From NCBI GenBank assembly GCA_015178975.1, contig WHVD01000073.1, positions 62,001-126,000 on the forward strand: a DNA stretch of 64,000 bases, read 5' to 3'. A program made the position numbers and the translations under genes. The notes under the pieces are model-generated. The model made no database searches. It was not told where the DNA came from and worked only from the letters and a program-made list of their open reading frames with translations. Within the stretch, counting starts at the first letter, position 1; every line of letters starts with the position of its first letter. Origin of the DNA: Hysterangium stoloniferum (Eukaryota; Basidiomycota; Agaricomycetes; Hysterangiales; Hysterangiaceae). Below, piece after piece: positions 1-11,817 of the stretch.

Positions 1-953
1 CTAACAAGCCATCCGTTGACCATAATATACCAGCCTTCCTAGGGAGAGACTTCGACGCCTAGTGTACTGCGAGCTAACACACCGTCTCAATATTCAATGT
101 TTATATGGGGCAACCTCGGTGTGTAATTTTTATTGGAGATTTTATTTGGGATAAAATGAGAAATAAAATGAGATTCTATCAGGTAGCTGAGTTGGGACTT
201 TCATGTCTACATATTTATTAAAGGGATCTTAGGATAGATTAGAGAACAACAAATGTCACAAGGAAAGTCACTGGAGCTGTTCACCATCCAATTTCAACTT
301 GAAAATGATCAATTCAGTGGCAAGGTCAATGAATATAGAGAAGGATGGATCCTTTTACAGACTGCGAGTACTTCCACTTGAACACAGATAAACACAACAG
401 AGGTTTACAAGAGGAATGTTCCGCCGTGTTTGTGCCGGGTATTTTTTCTCTGGCGCGGAACTACAATCACCTGGGTCTCTGACGATCAAGAGCACAATTC
501 GCGTTTGCCTATCGTGTATCCGGAAACAGTAAGAGCAATCCTTTGTTTATTGAACTGGAACCCTCCGAAGAACACTTTGTTAATGATTATATAGAAGATA
601 GCACAACCCAAAGCGTATCCAAGACTGCGGCTGAGGTCGCGATACGTGTAAGCCGATACTAATAATAATGGCCATAGTACGTCTTAATCTGTATTATTCT
701 CTTGGCGATATTTTTATTGATTTGCTGCATCTTAACAATACTGAGTTGTCCTTATTTTGGTCGCCACAAGAGCCGCTTTGAATCAGGACATGATGTTTTT
801 TGACAATTTTTAAAACTCCGTAGCCCACAGCTCATTGTTCCACATAATAATATTATGGAAGGAACCGCTGACCTCTCTAATGCGTATATATTTGAAATGG
901 TTTATTTTCTGTGCTATTTTAATTTTCTCTCCCCCCTCCCCCTTCCACCATTG
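1..953. other. Left edge, no supported gene
   Basis: AT-rich sequence with short open frames only. I see no exon with both a plausible reading frame and splice sites, and no recognisable domain. It may hold the promoter of the gene that follows. Confidence 0.5.
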
Positions 954-2503
954 ATGGCCGACAGTACTTCAATCTCTGCTCTGTCCGATGGACAGTTTGT
1001 TGTCATAGAGCTGGACCACACAGCTATGCTTAAGCCATGGATGGATTTTCAGTTGCAAAATATATTATTGGAACGTAATAATAAACAGTAAGTTTGCCTT
1101 ATTTATTGCAAGCAACACTAACGCCCTGAGGCAGATATTTAGCTGTCGTGGGTTTGAAACCACTCGGTGCCGGTAGTGCACATACTCCCTGTGATGAGCT
1201 AGAATTTCATATTGTTGCTTGTGGTCTGGCGCGCACGATTCCCGAGCTTGGCGTCGAAAGTACAATGTGTATTCCCATTTTTCCAGAAACAAACCATGAA
1301 TCTCGAGAGCCTCTCCGGCCCAATGGCTTGCCACTCAGACTTCCCAACTGTTACTACCATTCTCACAGTTCAACCATGCGCCTTCGGGTATCCGAGGTCG
1401 GTGGGTCTCTGCCAGAAGAAGGCGCGACTTACTTTAGCTTGGACGATCTTGAGCGACTAGACGCGTTAGCTGTTGAGGACATCCTTTCTTCAGTTGTCGA
1501 AGACGTCCTTTCTTCAGCTGTCGAGGACGTCTTTTCTGCAGCTATTCGACGCACCTTACCCACCCGTAAAAATGCTGAATTTGAACGCATGTAACTTTTA
1601 CAGCTGTTTACCATAATTTATAGCTCATAATATCACAGGGCCGATGCTACCTTTTCATGATGTAGTCCTTCCTGGGCGACCTTCTACCCTCACTGACAAC
1701 CCTCCTTTAAAGGTCTCAAAGACACCATCGTCTCAGAGGTTACCCCCTGAAAAGAAATCTCAACTGCCATCTGAAAATGTCAATATTGTTCACAGATCTA
1801 AAACTTCTTTATCTCCGTTCTGGGACAATGGCACTGGCCGAGCATGGCAGCCATCCGTATTCGTGCGTGATAATAGAACGAAGTTGGAGGACATCCCGTC
1901 TTCCAGAAGTCTCGAGGATTCTGAGTCGAATTCAATCAAAAGCATCGATCTTAAACCGCCGAAGGACATTGCTCCCTTGAGCTTCAAGCCTCAAGTAAAA
2001 GTCTCGTTGGGAATTGCTGAACTCGAGTCAAAGCCTCTGCCTTCGTCTGCTGATTTTCTACAGGAGATATCTGACTTATACGAGTACGCATCAGCGATAA
2101 TCAAACTACATATCATATATTCACAAAACATCGATTAGATTACTACTTGCCCATACCCCAGTGGAATCTCCGGCGCCAACAGATTATATGGGATGTTCCT
2201 CATTCTGCTTTCCAATTCCATCCGTCTTTCGACTTCCATCTTTGAGCGCCACCAACCCTTGCAGGAAACTCATAGACAGAGGTATGATGTTTCGCCTTAG
2301 TACCTGTAACGTGATACTTACTGCAATAAGTAGCAACCATTGCATCACTCAAGGGCCGTGTGGCGTATCTATTTTCTAATGGCTTCTTAGGCAAAAAATT
2401 TACCATTCTGTGTGCTGCCTCGGCAGCCGCAAATCAACGTATTCGACAACTCATTGAAGGATTGAAATGCTGTTCGTGTATCGGAAGTAACAGTACGTAC
2501 TAG
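954..2503 (+). CDS. Unrecognised multi-exon protein gene (model incomplete)
   Basis: I do not recognise this gene. Protein-like frames follow each other on the plus strand: from the ATG at 954 (begins MADSTSISAL), about 1143-1590, about 1640-2083, and 2162-2281. One junction is solid: exon end 2083, intron 2084-2161, exon start 2162 keeps phase and joins SDLY to DGISGANRLYG. The block at about 1480-1545 has a short repeated unit (VEDVLSS-like, three copies). The third part is Ser/Pro-rich and looks disordered; the fourth is a hydrophobic helix with GMFLILLSNSIRL. A further alanine-rich frame (2330-2503, contains LCAASAAANQRIRQLIEG, stop TAG at 2501) is probably the last exon, but the joining phase could not be closed. 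Exon 1 to exon 2 is also unresolved. Transcript data would settle the model; no function is proposed. Confidence 0.4.
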
Positions 2504-2935
2504 CACAATAATTAGATATAGTTAATTTTCCATGGGAATAGTTTTTAAATTTTAACCTTAAACCCCTCTCTCGTCTTTGATTTGCTCACAGCCTTTCTGT
2601 TCAAGAGTTTTTTCAAGGTTTCAAGTCATAATAAATACCTCTAGATATAATATGGATATCTGTAATCAATAATTATTATCTTTTATTGCACTGTTAAAAA
2701 TGATCTCAATTCTTCGTTAAATTTTACAAACGATTCTATTATCATAGCTAAATCGCTAAATTTAAATTATGATTCGTTATCCTCTCGTCTAGCATCGACA
2801 CCTCCCTTGAGATTGATTGAGGTTGATTACTGAGGACGCAGGAAAGCATCCGGACGATCCGACCCTCTATTCGATAAGCATTCGATAAAGAACATAACTT
2901 GGGCAGTTCGAACTCCGCTCCGACCTTGAACCAAC
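2504..2935. other. Intergenic, AT-rich
   Basis: No gene seen. AT-rich run followed by the likely promoter and 5' leader of the RS-rich gene starting at 2936. Confidence 0.5.
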
Positions 2936-4057
2936 ATGTCAGGTCGACCACATGACGACCATGGGCGGTATTCGAAACGAGAACGAAGTGAGAGCAGGGG
3001 AAGAGAACAGGAAAGGGAAAGAGGACGGAGTGTGTGCGGTATGACTGGTGAGGACGTCGGCACCTCTAGACAGGAAGATAGAGAAGAACGCCTCCACCAT
3101 CATCGCTCTCGGTCACGACATCGCTCTAGGGATAGGGGGAAACGAGATCATGCTAAACAAGACCGTTCGAGGTCGAGATCAAGGGCACGATCTCCCGAAA
3201 GACACAAACGACGTCGCTCACGGTCTGTCTCCTCAGATTCTACGGAGGGAAGAAAGCACAAGAAGAGGCGTGAAAAGCGACGGGAGCGTAGTAGTAGAAG
3301 TCGCGAAAGAAAAGAGAGAAAAAGGGAGAAAAAGGAAAGGAAGAAGGTGAAGATTTATCATGCCATGACCATGAGTCTTTCCTGACATTACGGGTCCAGC
3401 AGAAAAAGTCCGGTACTGTCACGGCGCAGTGGGGAAAGTATGGGATTATCAATGAATCCGAGTAAGCCCTCAATGGCAGTTTCCCTAGAGTTCTAATTTT
3501 CCCCGTTCATCATTAGTATATACACAAAGGAGGCAGAGTTTAGATCGTGGCTGGTAGAAGAATGCAAGACTAATCCAGAAATAATGAGCAAAGAACAGAC
3601 CAAGAAGCAGTTCGCCCGATTCGTGGAAGATTACAATACTGGTGCGCTGATTCCCCTCTCTGCCCGGACAGTAATTCTGAACAAACGGCGTTATAGCTAC
3701 ATTACCACATGAGAAATTTTATAATATGCAACGGTACGAAGCCCGTATGTCTCTTTTACGGAACGGAGAATTTGTCCCGCAAGGAGACGAAGACACGTAC
3801 GTCTCGCCCTTTTTTTTGGATACCGTAGCTCATTCTTTCTCATAAACAGTTATGATCCTAATGCGGATTTTCGAGCTCATTCAAGCGCTCATAAACGGAC
3901 GGCAGTTGAACGTGAATCTTACTTAAGTAAGGAGCAATTACACGATTTGCGTCGCGTTCAACACGAACGGGTTGAAATTGCGAAAAGAAAGCAGTTGGGG
4001 TTAGAAATCAAACAGAGCTTGGGTGTCCGGATGGATGGCAATGCTTTTGATGAATGA
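2936..4057 (+). CDS. RS-rich nuclear protein, SCI1-like C-terminal region
   Basis: Five exons: 2936-3346, 3400-3461, 3517-3641, 3697-3796, 3850-4057; all phases close and the stop is TGA at 4055. The first exon encodes about 137 residues made almost wholly of Arg, Ser, Glu, Lys and His in RS/RE/ERKK runs, as in splicing-related nuclear proteins. The later exons encode a conserved block containing TAQWGKYGIINESD, EAEFRSWLVEECK and FARFVEDYNT. This block resembles the domain of plant style cell-cycle inhibitor 1 (SCI1) and its uncharacterised eukaryotic relatives. The C-terminus is a charged helix ending GVRMDGNAFDE. Nuclear location and a link to splicing or cell-cycle control are inferences from composition and family resemblance. 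Introns are 50-55 bp, typical of basidiomycetes. Confidence 0.85.
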
Positions 4058-6065
4058 GAGTCAATGCCACTGTACTCATATTATCTAAAAATACTGATAA
4101 TGTATTACCAGTCATTTCTGCAATACTCATAAGGATGAGTATGTGCCAGAAAGTTGTGTGACACAGAAACCTGGAGTATCAACCACGGCGCAAGCCTTTC
4201 AATCTTACCCAGTACTCTTTCTCTTCCCCCTTGACCTTCTTGGAACATTGATACCTTCCCTTGCGTGTAGAGTCAAACTTGCAAAAAGTAAACTATGACT
4301 GGGGACCTACCGTAACAGCCCGTTTGATCTACTAGATTGTGAACGTGCATCACGAGGGTGAAGAGTCAATTTTCTATACAGGTTTGCGCAGTATTAGGTT
4401 TGCAAATCAATCCCAACCTGTCTGAGTTTAACTACTACTGGTCGAGGTTTGCTGCGCTTTTTTTTCAAAACCCTGCTTGCTGTACGCGGCTTATTTTGAT
4501 TAACACACACACAAGGCTCATTTTGTATACGTATGCATAGTCTACTCAAGGTCTGTAGTATGAGATTTATGGCAGCTTCTAGTGAACTCTGATACCTACG
4601 TGTTTTGTTTATTTGCTATTTGACAATCATAGGAAATCTGTCGGTATTTTAGGAGCATATAATAGATAAAATAACCACCTTAAGACCTCAGCTCAGGAGG
4701 GCTGTATCATCCCTGAGAGATGTCATTTCGCCACCTTCCAAACACGCACACTGGCAGGTCTGGATTCACCTGCTTCTGAAGCATAAGGCTCTACCATTTC
4801 TGCCTACAACCTGCTTCTCGGAAGCAAAATGTCTGGTCATTCCGGATCTATAGGTCTACTCACTTTGAATATTGATTTACCAAGTGATGTTGCACATGAT
4901 TGAGGATATGTTTATATAGTGCCAGTACCATCGCGGCCTTTTGGTGATGGTCATTCTTTGCCAATTCTGAGGTGGATTAATAGCGAACTTGTCGGTCGAC
5001 GGTGACAATCTGAGAATTCCTAGATAGGCGCTGATTATTCTGTTCTGGTGCAACATTCATCTATCTCCCACAAGACCAGAAAGACCCGAGTTCAAGACGC
5101 TCAGTATAGCAGCTGAATCAGTGGCAGAAGGCCAGCACAAGACAACGCTGGTACTCGAAGCTGGCGAAAGCTCCGGTTGTACATTGAAATTGCTGGTGGT
5201 CCGCGTGGTGAAGCGCTAGTCAGGACGACCTCCAACTTGCCAAGCTGCTGCATTATGGTTACTGGTGCAAACTTAGATGGACACCGACGATCAGAACCTC
5301 TGGGAACACCAGAACATATGGCTGCTTCTCAAGCGTGTTGACGTATGGATATAATTCAGCTACACTAAATTATCCAACCTCCGCGTTCGATACCGATGCG
5401 CTGTCCCAGGAAACGGCACCCAATTAAAACCCTGTCCATATCTTTAATGAAGCTGCTCGACTTCAAGTTCGGTGCCACTGGACATTGTGAACCCTTTCCG
5501 CTATTAGAAGCCGCCGACCTCGGGGCTGGTGTGTATTTGCATTAATATGAACAGGGTGAGAGAGAGACTGTATCCTCAACACTCTGGCGGCTGGCAAAGT
5601 TTAACACCGTATGTATACAATTATACTCTATCTTAATCAATTTTGCCGAGAATGTGTAGTCGCTTTCTCAATGAATAAATAATCATGAATACCAAACATC
5701 CTAGCAGATTTATCATTATTATTTTAGTTTTTAAAATATAATTATTTCTCTGGAGGTACTTCTAAAATAAGGTATATCAGAATATTAGTCATCCCCAAGA
5801 GACTCGTCACGTGATCTGCCTGTGTTTCGAGCCGCGTCGCGTTGGTCCGAGTCCGATGTCGCTTTAAATATTCAATAATATCCGGTAATATGAATTTAAG
5901 GAATCTCGGCAATGCCAACGTCCCCTGGATCAGAAACCATGATTCGCTGATACTCCATTCAAACCTCTCCCGTGGAGTGCTTACTTCAGCGTTTGTGGCT
6001 CTGCTATTTATTCTATTGTATGTGCCAGTGACACCATCCCTTCCGTTCTTTACCCCCCATTTTAC
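4058..6065. other. Long intergenic region, no gene seen
   Basis: About 2 kb without a supported gene; the only open frames are short and lack domains. The stretch 5040-5560 has higher GC and could be a very old gene remnant, but nothing recognisable remains. The downstream gene's frame is open back to about 5942, but the first in-frame ATG is at 6066. Confidence 0.5.
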
Positions 6066-8030
6066 ATGGTCTTTTCAGCAATTCGTCGTCTATTATGCTG
6101 GGGTACAGTCGACATGATTCAAGATGACCTTGTCGGCTCGGAAAAAGGTCCAGAGGACGATCGATCCAGTCGAACATATGTGGATTCTCCTCAAACCCCT
6201 ACATTTCCCCCAATCAAGGCAATCGACGACTTCGAGGCCATGCAACATAATTTCATGCTGGCTTACCCACAATATCACTCACCTGTATTAGACTCAATCC
6301 GCCAGACCGAGTACAAGCGACTTCACAAGCTAGTGTACCTCGACTACACCGGTGCTACCCTATACCCGGAGAGCCTAGCGAAGCACTCTCATGACTACAT
6401 GGCTGCACACGTTTTAGGGAATCCACATTCGACAAACCCTCCGTGAGCCTGCATATTTACCTGCACAAACCTCATACTCACATGCTTGAAGATCAAAATT
6501 AGCTTCACGTCACACCAGCGATGCTCGAAAATCGCTCCTAAAATTTGTCGGCGCTGACCCCAATGTGTATTGCGTTGTTTGGACGGCTAACGCGTCTTCC
6601 GCTATGCGGATTGTCGGAGAGGGTTACAATTGGAATCCCAATGCCAGGTTGTTTCTTGGACACGATAGTCATAGTATGGATAAATATTCCTCGATTATGA
6701 TGTGTCAAATTAATTTTTTTTCCCTTTCAGATAGTATGAATGGTCTTAGAAGTTTTGCACGGAAAAAGGGTGCAGCAATTGATTATTATTCACTTACCCC
6801 CGCTGGTGGCTGGGAAGAGAAATGGTCCATTTTGGTGAGTACTATTTACGCACTTTATTTACAGTTTCATAGTCTTATTGCTGGGTGCCACCATAGCAAA
6901 AGTTATCAGACCTTCGGCCATCGTCATCTGTGGCGCATCCCGGCATGTTTTGTCTCACAGGTAAATTTTCCTTTTGTGCTTACATTTAAAATATCCAATT
7001 TAATTTGTCAATTAGGTCAATCAAATGTCACAGGATTCAAACCGCCATTGTTTCTGCTCCAGCATGCCGCCTCCCAAGGGTTTCACACCTTTTTAGACGC
7101 TGCGGCCCTCGCGCCCACCACAAAAATTTCCCTATCGGGGCCAGAATTGAATAACAGTGTGGATGCTATGGCGATTAGTATCTATAAAATCATGGGCTTT
7201 CCCACTGGCCTCGGAGCCCTCGTTATCAAAAAGGCATTTTTGAATGTGCTCCAGAAACCTTGGTTCTCCGGAGGAACAGTTGATGTTGTTCAGGTTCCCG
7301 GAGAAGCATACACCCTAGAAAGTGGCCATGAAAGGTTTGAGGCATGTATCTATTCATCTAGCATTGTGCTTCGCTAATTTAGCATGCGCAGGATGGGACA
7401 ATTAATTTTTTGTCGATGTTACCAATACCACGGGGCTTGTCTTTGATGACTACGTTGATCCCTTTGCTTCAGCCACGGCTGGCATGCCTTACACATTGGA
7501 CTGTTCTCGCTCTTAGCGGAATAAAACACCAAAGCACGGGAAGACCGTTGGTGCACGTTCGTTCGCCATCTCCAACTGTTGCAATGTCCGCCCTCACCCA
7601 ATCATATGGCTCTCTTATATCTTTCGAGGTAACCGACGCAATGGGCGAATTTATCAATTGTGAGATTATTGAATACGGAGCAGGCAAAGCGGGAATTTGT
7701 CTTAGGGCTGGGTGTATGTGCAATCCTGGAGGGACTTCCAATCTGGCTGGCATGACGGGGATGATGCTTGAAATCCAAAATGGTGACCGAAAGGACGATT
7801 TGGAAGCGCGCTTTGGTGTTAGATCTCGAGGCGTGGTTGTGAGTATATGTAATTTCAATTAAATAAAGACGTGATTAATCAATTATCTCTCATAGAGAGC
7901 GAGCTTTGGGATCGCGAGCAATCTTTCCGATGCCTGGGAATTCGTGAAATACATGCGGTCATTAGCGGCGTTTAATGGATTGCAGAATCTCGTCGACGAG
8001 TGGATGATACGCAAGTCATCAAGCCACTAG
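6066..8030 (+). CDS. Class V aminotransferase-fold PLP protein, molybdenum cofactor sulfurase-like
   Basis: Seven exons: 6066-6442, 6492-6673, 6731-6834, 6897-6960, 7016-7341, 7392-7838, 7896-8030, giving 544 aa. Landmarks in order: LVYLDYTGATLYP and NPHSTNPPS near the N-terminus; LGHDSHNS across the second splice; LTGQSNVTG; LDAAALAP; the PLP-binding lysine in ISIYKIMGFPTG (about K300); RAGCMCNPGG with paired cysteines near 459/461; and RASFGIASNLSDAWEFVKYM at the end. These are hallmarks of the NifS-like domain of Moco sulfurases, which transfer sulfur from cysteine to the cofactor. The C-terminal MOSC domain of true two-domain Moco sulfurases is absent: the stop follows soon after IASN. 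Such stand-alone relatives are common in fungi and their substrates are mostly unknown. The intron after 7341 starts with GC, not GT. The start is the first ATG after an in-frame TGA near 5940. Confidence 0.88.
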
Positions 8031-9350
8031 CGGCTACACCCTCACAAGCTATCTATGGTGCGACTTCAAATGTCATCCGCCATCTCATTGTTTTTATGAT
8101 TATACTGTTTTGTGCCACTTTGTTATACTTCTGCTTTACTAAAAGTGGGAGGGGTAGAGAGTTCGGATGGATTGTAACACAGGTTATCGTATAGTTTGCC
8201 ACTGTAATCTGTATTCCACACACATGTAATGATATACACTTATAATTATTAGGCCTGTTTAATCGATACCTGCTGTGCCTTGAGGATTGAAAATAAGATT
8301 AACATTGAATGTCCTCTCGGCATGGGTGTCAATGAGAGGTGCAAATCCGTCATATGTTTTGATTAATTATAAAAAGTTCTCTACCGCTGTCAGCTTAATT
8401 TAATACTCTCACGCTTCAACGAAACTTGTTGACAAATTATTTTGAGGTAGATACCTAGATATAACACATGTATTTCACTATGTGCATCTTTGTAAGTTCT
8501 TTGTAAGTGTGCTGATGGGACAATGTCCCGACTCACTGATATCAACGACGAATTGCAGACCCAGCCTGAAGAAAGATGGTATATAACCAAGGTAACGTTG
8601 CGAACCCGGCCCAGAGTGGACCGTTAGAATTGAATAAAAAACACCAAGTGAAAAGGCTACAGAAACAAAAACTGATGATTGGAGTTAACTATGACGATGC
8701 TCGGGCTGACGTGGGGAAAAAAAAAACTTAGACAGGTTGATATGTCCTGATTTGCAATTATATTAAAGGACATTTCAAAGGCATTTGATTAGTGGGTATC
8801 CAAAAATACACACGGTAAAATGCATACCTCGAACTTGTTTATCACCAGGGCATTAATATTCAATGTTTGCTACATACGTTGGCAGCGTTAACTTCATGTA
8901 CAAGCCCAGACAAGGCACATCCTGGATTAGAACTTGCTCTGACTGGTATGGCGTCCGTTCTCTTCGGCCAATTTGCAAATAGGCTGTTAATCGTAGTTAA
9001 CACGCGAGAATTAAAGTATGAATATTTTTAGTTAGCAGTATTGTCAGAGAAACAGGACTACTTATTACACATGGCGCACTCCGACATCTAGCACTGACAG
9101 CTCAGCTACCCGTCCCCTACGCTTTAGCCAGTTTCCCCCAAGATTATTTGTATTAAACGGATCAATGTGAACTGCCACAGGACTTCGGTTGCTATGCCGC
9201 GCAGGCCACGCACACATCACCGTGTCGGCTCAGCCAAGTCCATCGAACATGTAACTCTTTTCCAGGCTTTCCCGCTCGACTGTCTATGCGATGGTTGCCA
9301 TCATTGAAAGAACGATTTAGCTTGTGTAACCTGTTAACCTCCCATCGATC
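8031..9350. other. Intergenic, no gene seen
   Basis: About 1.3 kb, AT-rich. A 64-codon frame at 8000-8194 with a hydrophobic segment overlaps the last exon of the upstream gene in another frame and is treated as chance. Nothing else is recognisable. Confidence 0.5.
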
Positions 9351-9683
9351 ATGGCACTTGCAATTGACTTATCTCAGTCACCGTCAAAGTCCGTCGCATA
9401 TCAACAATCCCCACAAGAACTTGATCCCCGCATTCGTTCCTGTCATCGGCCTCGAATAAATGAAGTCTACTCCGAACAGCTGTGGAAGGTGTTCCTGGGC
9501 GGATATCTACTCGACAATTTTATTATTGGTACGGCAGCAGTAGTTTGGAAGTTTGTGGTGGAAGTTGTTGGCCGCGCATCGTCTGTGATAGATAACCACA
9601 TACATGGCAAGATGACACCCACACGACGCGCCAACCTGACAAAAACCAAACCAAAGCTGATCGCGGCGAACAGATTGTATTAA
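9351..9683 (+). CDS. Small hypothetical protein (110 aa)
   Basis: Single open frame beginning MALAIDLSQSPSK after a plausible context (GATCATGGC). It has a hydrophobic stretch in the middle (LGGYLLDNFIIGTAAVVW) that could be one membrane helix, and a basic C-terminus (TPTRRANLTKTKPK). No domain recognised. It faces the 3' end of the P450 gene, which runs on the other strand and ends 180 bp downstream. It may be a real short gene or a chance frame; there is no codon-usage or homology support. Confidence 0.3.
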   Translation: MALAIDLSQSPSKSVAYQQSPQELDPRIRSCHRPRINEVYSEQLWKVFLGGYLLDNFIIGTAAVVWKFVVEVVGRASSVIDNHIHGKMTPTRRANLTKTKPKLIAANRLY

Positions 9684-9862
9684 AAGAAGCAACATTGTGT
9701 GTATGGTAGAATATGATGGAAATGCTAAGGCTACAGTTAGGCTGAGGTAGGAAGTAGTAACATGAATAAATTATTGCGTTGCGGGGATTATGAGTGCCAT
9801 ATTATTAGGATTTGATTTTGCAGATGCCTTTAATCCTTCCATCCTCCGAAAAGGCGACGCAT

Positions 9863-11817
9863 TCAATAAATAACCCTGCTCACTTTAAGTGGTAATGAGC
9901 TTTTATGCTCTCCTTTGACTTTGGGGCGAACCACAAAGCTCAGAAGCGGCTCTATTTCTTTGTCGTCAGCAGGAGCGAATACGAATTGTCGCAATAGTAT
10001 TGCGAGTACGGCCTTGATTTCCAGCATAGCGAAGGTGCGTCCGATGCAGCCTCGGGATCTGTTACAAGAGAGTTATAATCTCACGTAATAATAATTGAGA
10101 CGATAACTAACCCAGCGCTGAAAACCATGAGCTCCCGTCGCCAGTCCTGTCGCTTTTCACGGCTCTCCTTGGCATTGATATCTCTCCATCGATATGGGTC
10201 CCATATATGAGCATCTGGACCCCACACATCCTCAGCGCTCTGCATTATATTTATAGGTAGTACGAGGATCGTGCCACGTGGAATGAACAGGTGAGACTGA
10301 GGTTGGGGGTTTAAACCTCGGTTTGGCGAGTGTTCTTGTAGTGCAGTAAGAGGTACCAAAGAGTCTTGAGCGGCTTCACGATGAACTTGCATAACAACGG
10401 GATGTACACGCAGCGTCTCGTTAACAGTAGCGTTCAGGAGAGAGAATCCAGCTTGAAAGTCTTCAAACGATGGATCAGCTGATGATGCAGTAACTTCAGC
10501 ACGGAGGGTGTCCTGAAATTTTGGATGCAACGCCAACTCATAGAGCGCCCAAGCAATGACAGTGGCAGTTGTTTCATAACCGGCAAATATCAACGTCATC
10601 ATCTAGTTTGGCCCGTTAGCACAGAAACACTCCTACAAAAGCGCTACATACCTCGGCCGCAATCTCTTCTTTGCTAAGGTTTGAGTTTCCCTTTTTTTCG
10701 GCCCGGAGGAGAAGTTCAAGTATACTGTTGCCTGCGTCCTGACCGTCTTGACCAGCATTTTTTCGTTCAGTCCACACTCGATCAGTAATTGTTCCTAGAG
10801 TTTGTCGGCTCTTAGCAAGAGCCTTTTGGCGGTCCGAAGGGATACGTAGGATGGCAGGAAATGCCCAGAGGAGTGCGCGAACGAGGAAAGCAGAGAACGA
10901 ATGAGTTCCTCCACTATCAGTGAGACCATCCAGTGTGCGTGCCAGAGGATGTTGGGGTTGAGACGAATCGAGCGTTTTGAAATCATAAGAAAAGCCAGCC
11001 AAACCAATTGTGTCCAAACTGAGTTTAATGCATTAATACCAGTGAGCATCATCAGAGAGAAATAGACATACGAGATGTGATTCGCCCAGCGTTGCACATC
11101 AATAATGGCACCATTGTCAGACGTGGCATCAATAAGCCCTGTCCATGCGGAGGCGGTTTTATACGCACTATCAAGGAAAATCGGGAACAAGGCGCGCAGT
11201 GCTTGTTGGCTGATCGCCATAGGTCAGTGACAGAAGACAAGACAATGGGATTGAGGTGCACCTGAAGGCTGGACCAAGGATGCGTCGCTGACGCATATGG
11301 GCCTCTCCTTCAGCCCAGATCATGCCTTTACCGAGCAGAGTCAAAAAGAATTGGCGTTCACCGTCTGGCTTCGGAAAATGGTAGCAATTCTGATGTCCCA
11401 ATATGTGATTTATTGCCATGGGATCGGCCAGAGAGAGAAAAGTGCACTAATAGTTGTGTCAAAAACAAGAAAGAATAAAGGCGTTTTGTCACTCACCCCA
11501 AGCACACCTTTGAACTTGACTATTCTCCCGAATCGCTTGTACCACTCGAAGTACTTTTGCCCAGGGTCGGAGTTGTACATTTCCAATTCGCTTCCCCACA
11601 GCCAGCTAGGTGCTTTGGGTCCTGGAACATCTCGTAGGTGTAGGATGGGTGCAGGCTTCGGTTGTTGTGCAGTGTGATAATGCATCGATCGAGAGCGGGA
11701 ATACAAAGTGCTTATGCAGCGAATTGTATAGACGATGGCGAATCCTGTGAGTAAATCCAAAAGAATACGTAATGTTGGGGGTAGGTGTTTCAACAGGGGA
11801 AGTATTTGAGTTATCAT
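9863..11817 (-). CDS. Cytochrome P450 monooxygenase
   Basis: Six exons on the minus strand: 11817-11497, 11446-11262, 11209-11072, 11018-10652, 10602-10112, 10058-9863; all phases close, 565 aa. An N-terminal membrane anchor (about residues 12-32, LRILLDLLTGFAIVYTI) is followed by the proline-rich hinge VPGPKAPSW. The C-helix has EGEAHMRQRRILGPAF, the I-helix AGYETTA (about 344-350), the K-helix ETLRVHP (E399, R402), and the heme loop FSAGSRGCIGR with the axial cysteine near 505. Length and motifs are those of an intact ER-bound class II P450 that takes electrons from NADPH-P450 reductase. The sequence style (WGSELEMY, WYKRFGRIVKFKG) fits expanded agaricomycete P450 families. Substrate cannot be predicted; no biosynthetic cluster is visible around it. 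Confidence 0.95.

Noticed and set aside
1065-1334. Minus-strand 89-codon frame opposite the first gene
   Set aside because: Overlaps protein-like plus-strand exons and has no domain or splice partner.
3240-3473. Minus-strand frame opposite the RS-rich exon
   Set aside because: Shadow of the arginine/serine-rich coding strand.
5842-6117. Plus-strand 91-codon frame with a hydrophobic segment upstream of the PLP gene, as a possible signal anchor
   Set aside because: No GT-AG splice joins it in phase to the 6066 frame; the 6066 frame has its own ATG after an upstream stop.
8000-8194. Hydrophobic frame overlapping the last exon of the PLP gene
   Set aside because: Different frame from a well-supported exon and no splice evidence; an alternative membrane-tailed isoform was considered but not supported.
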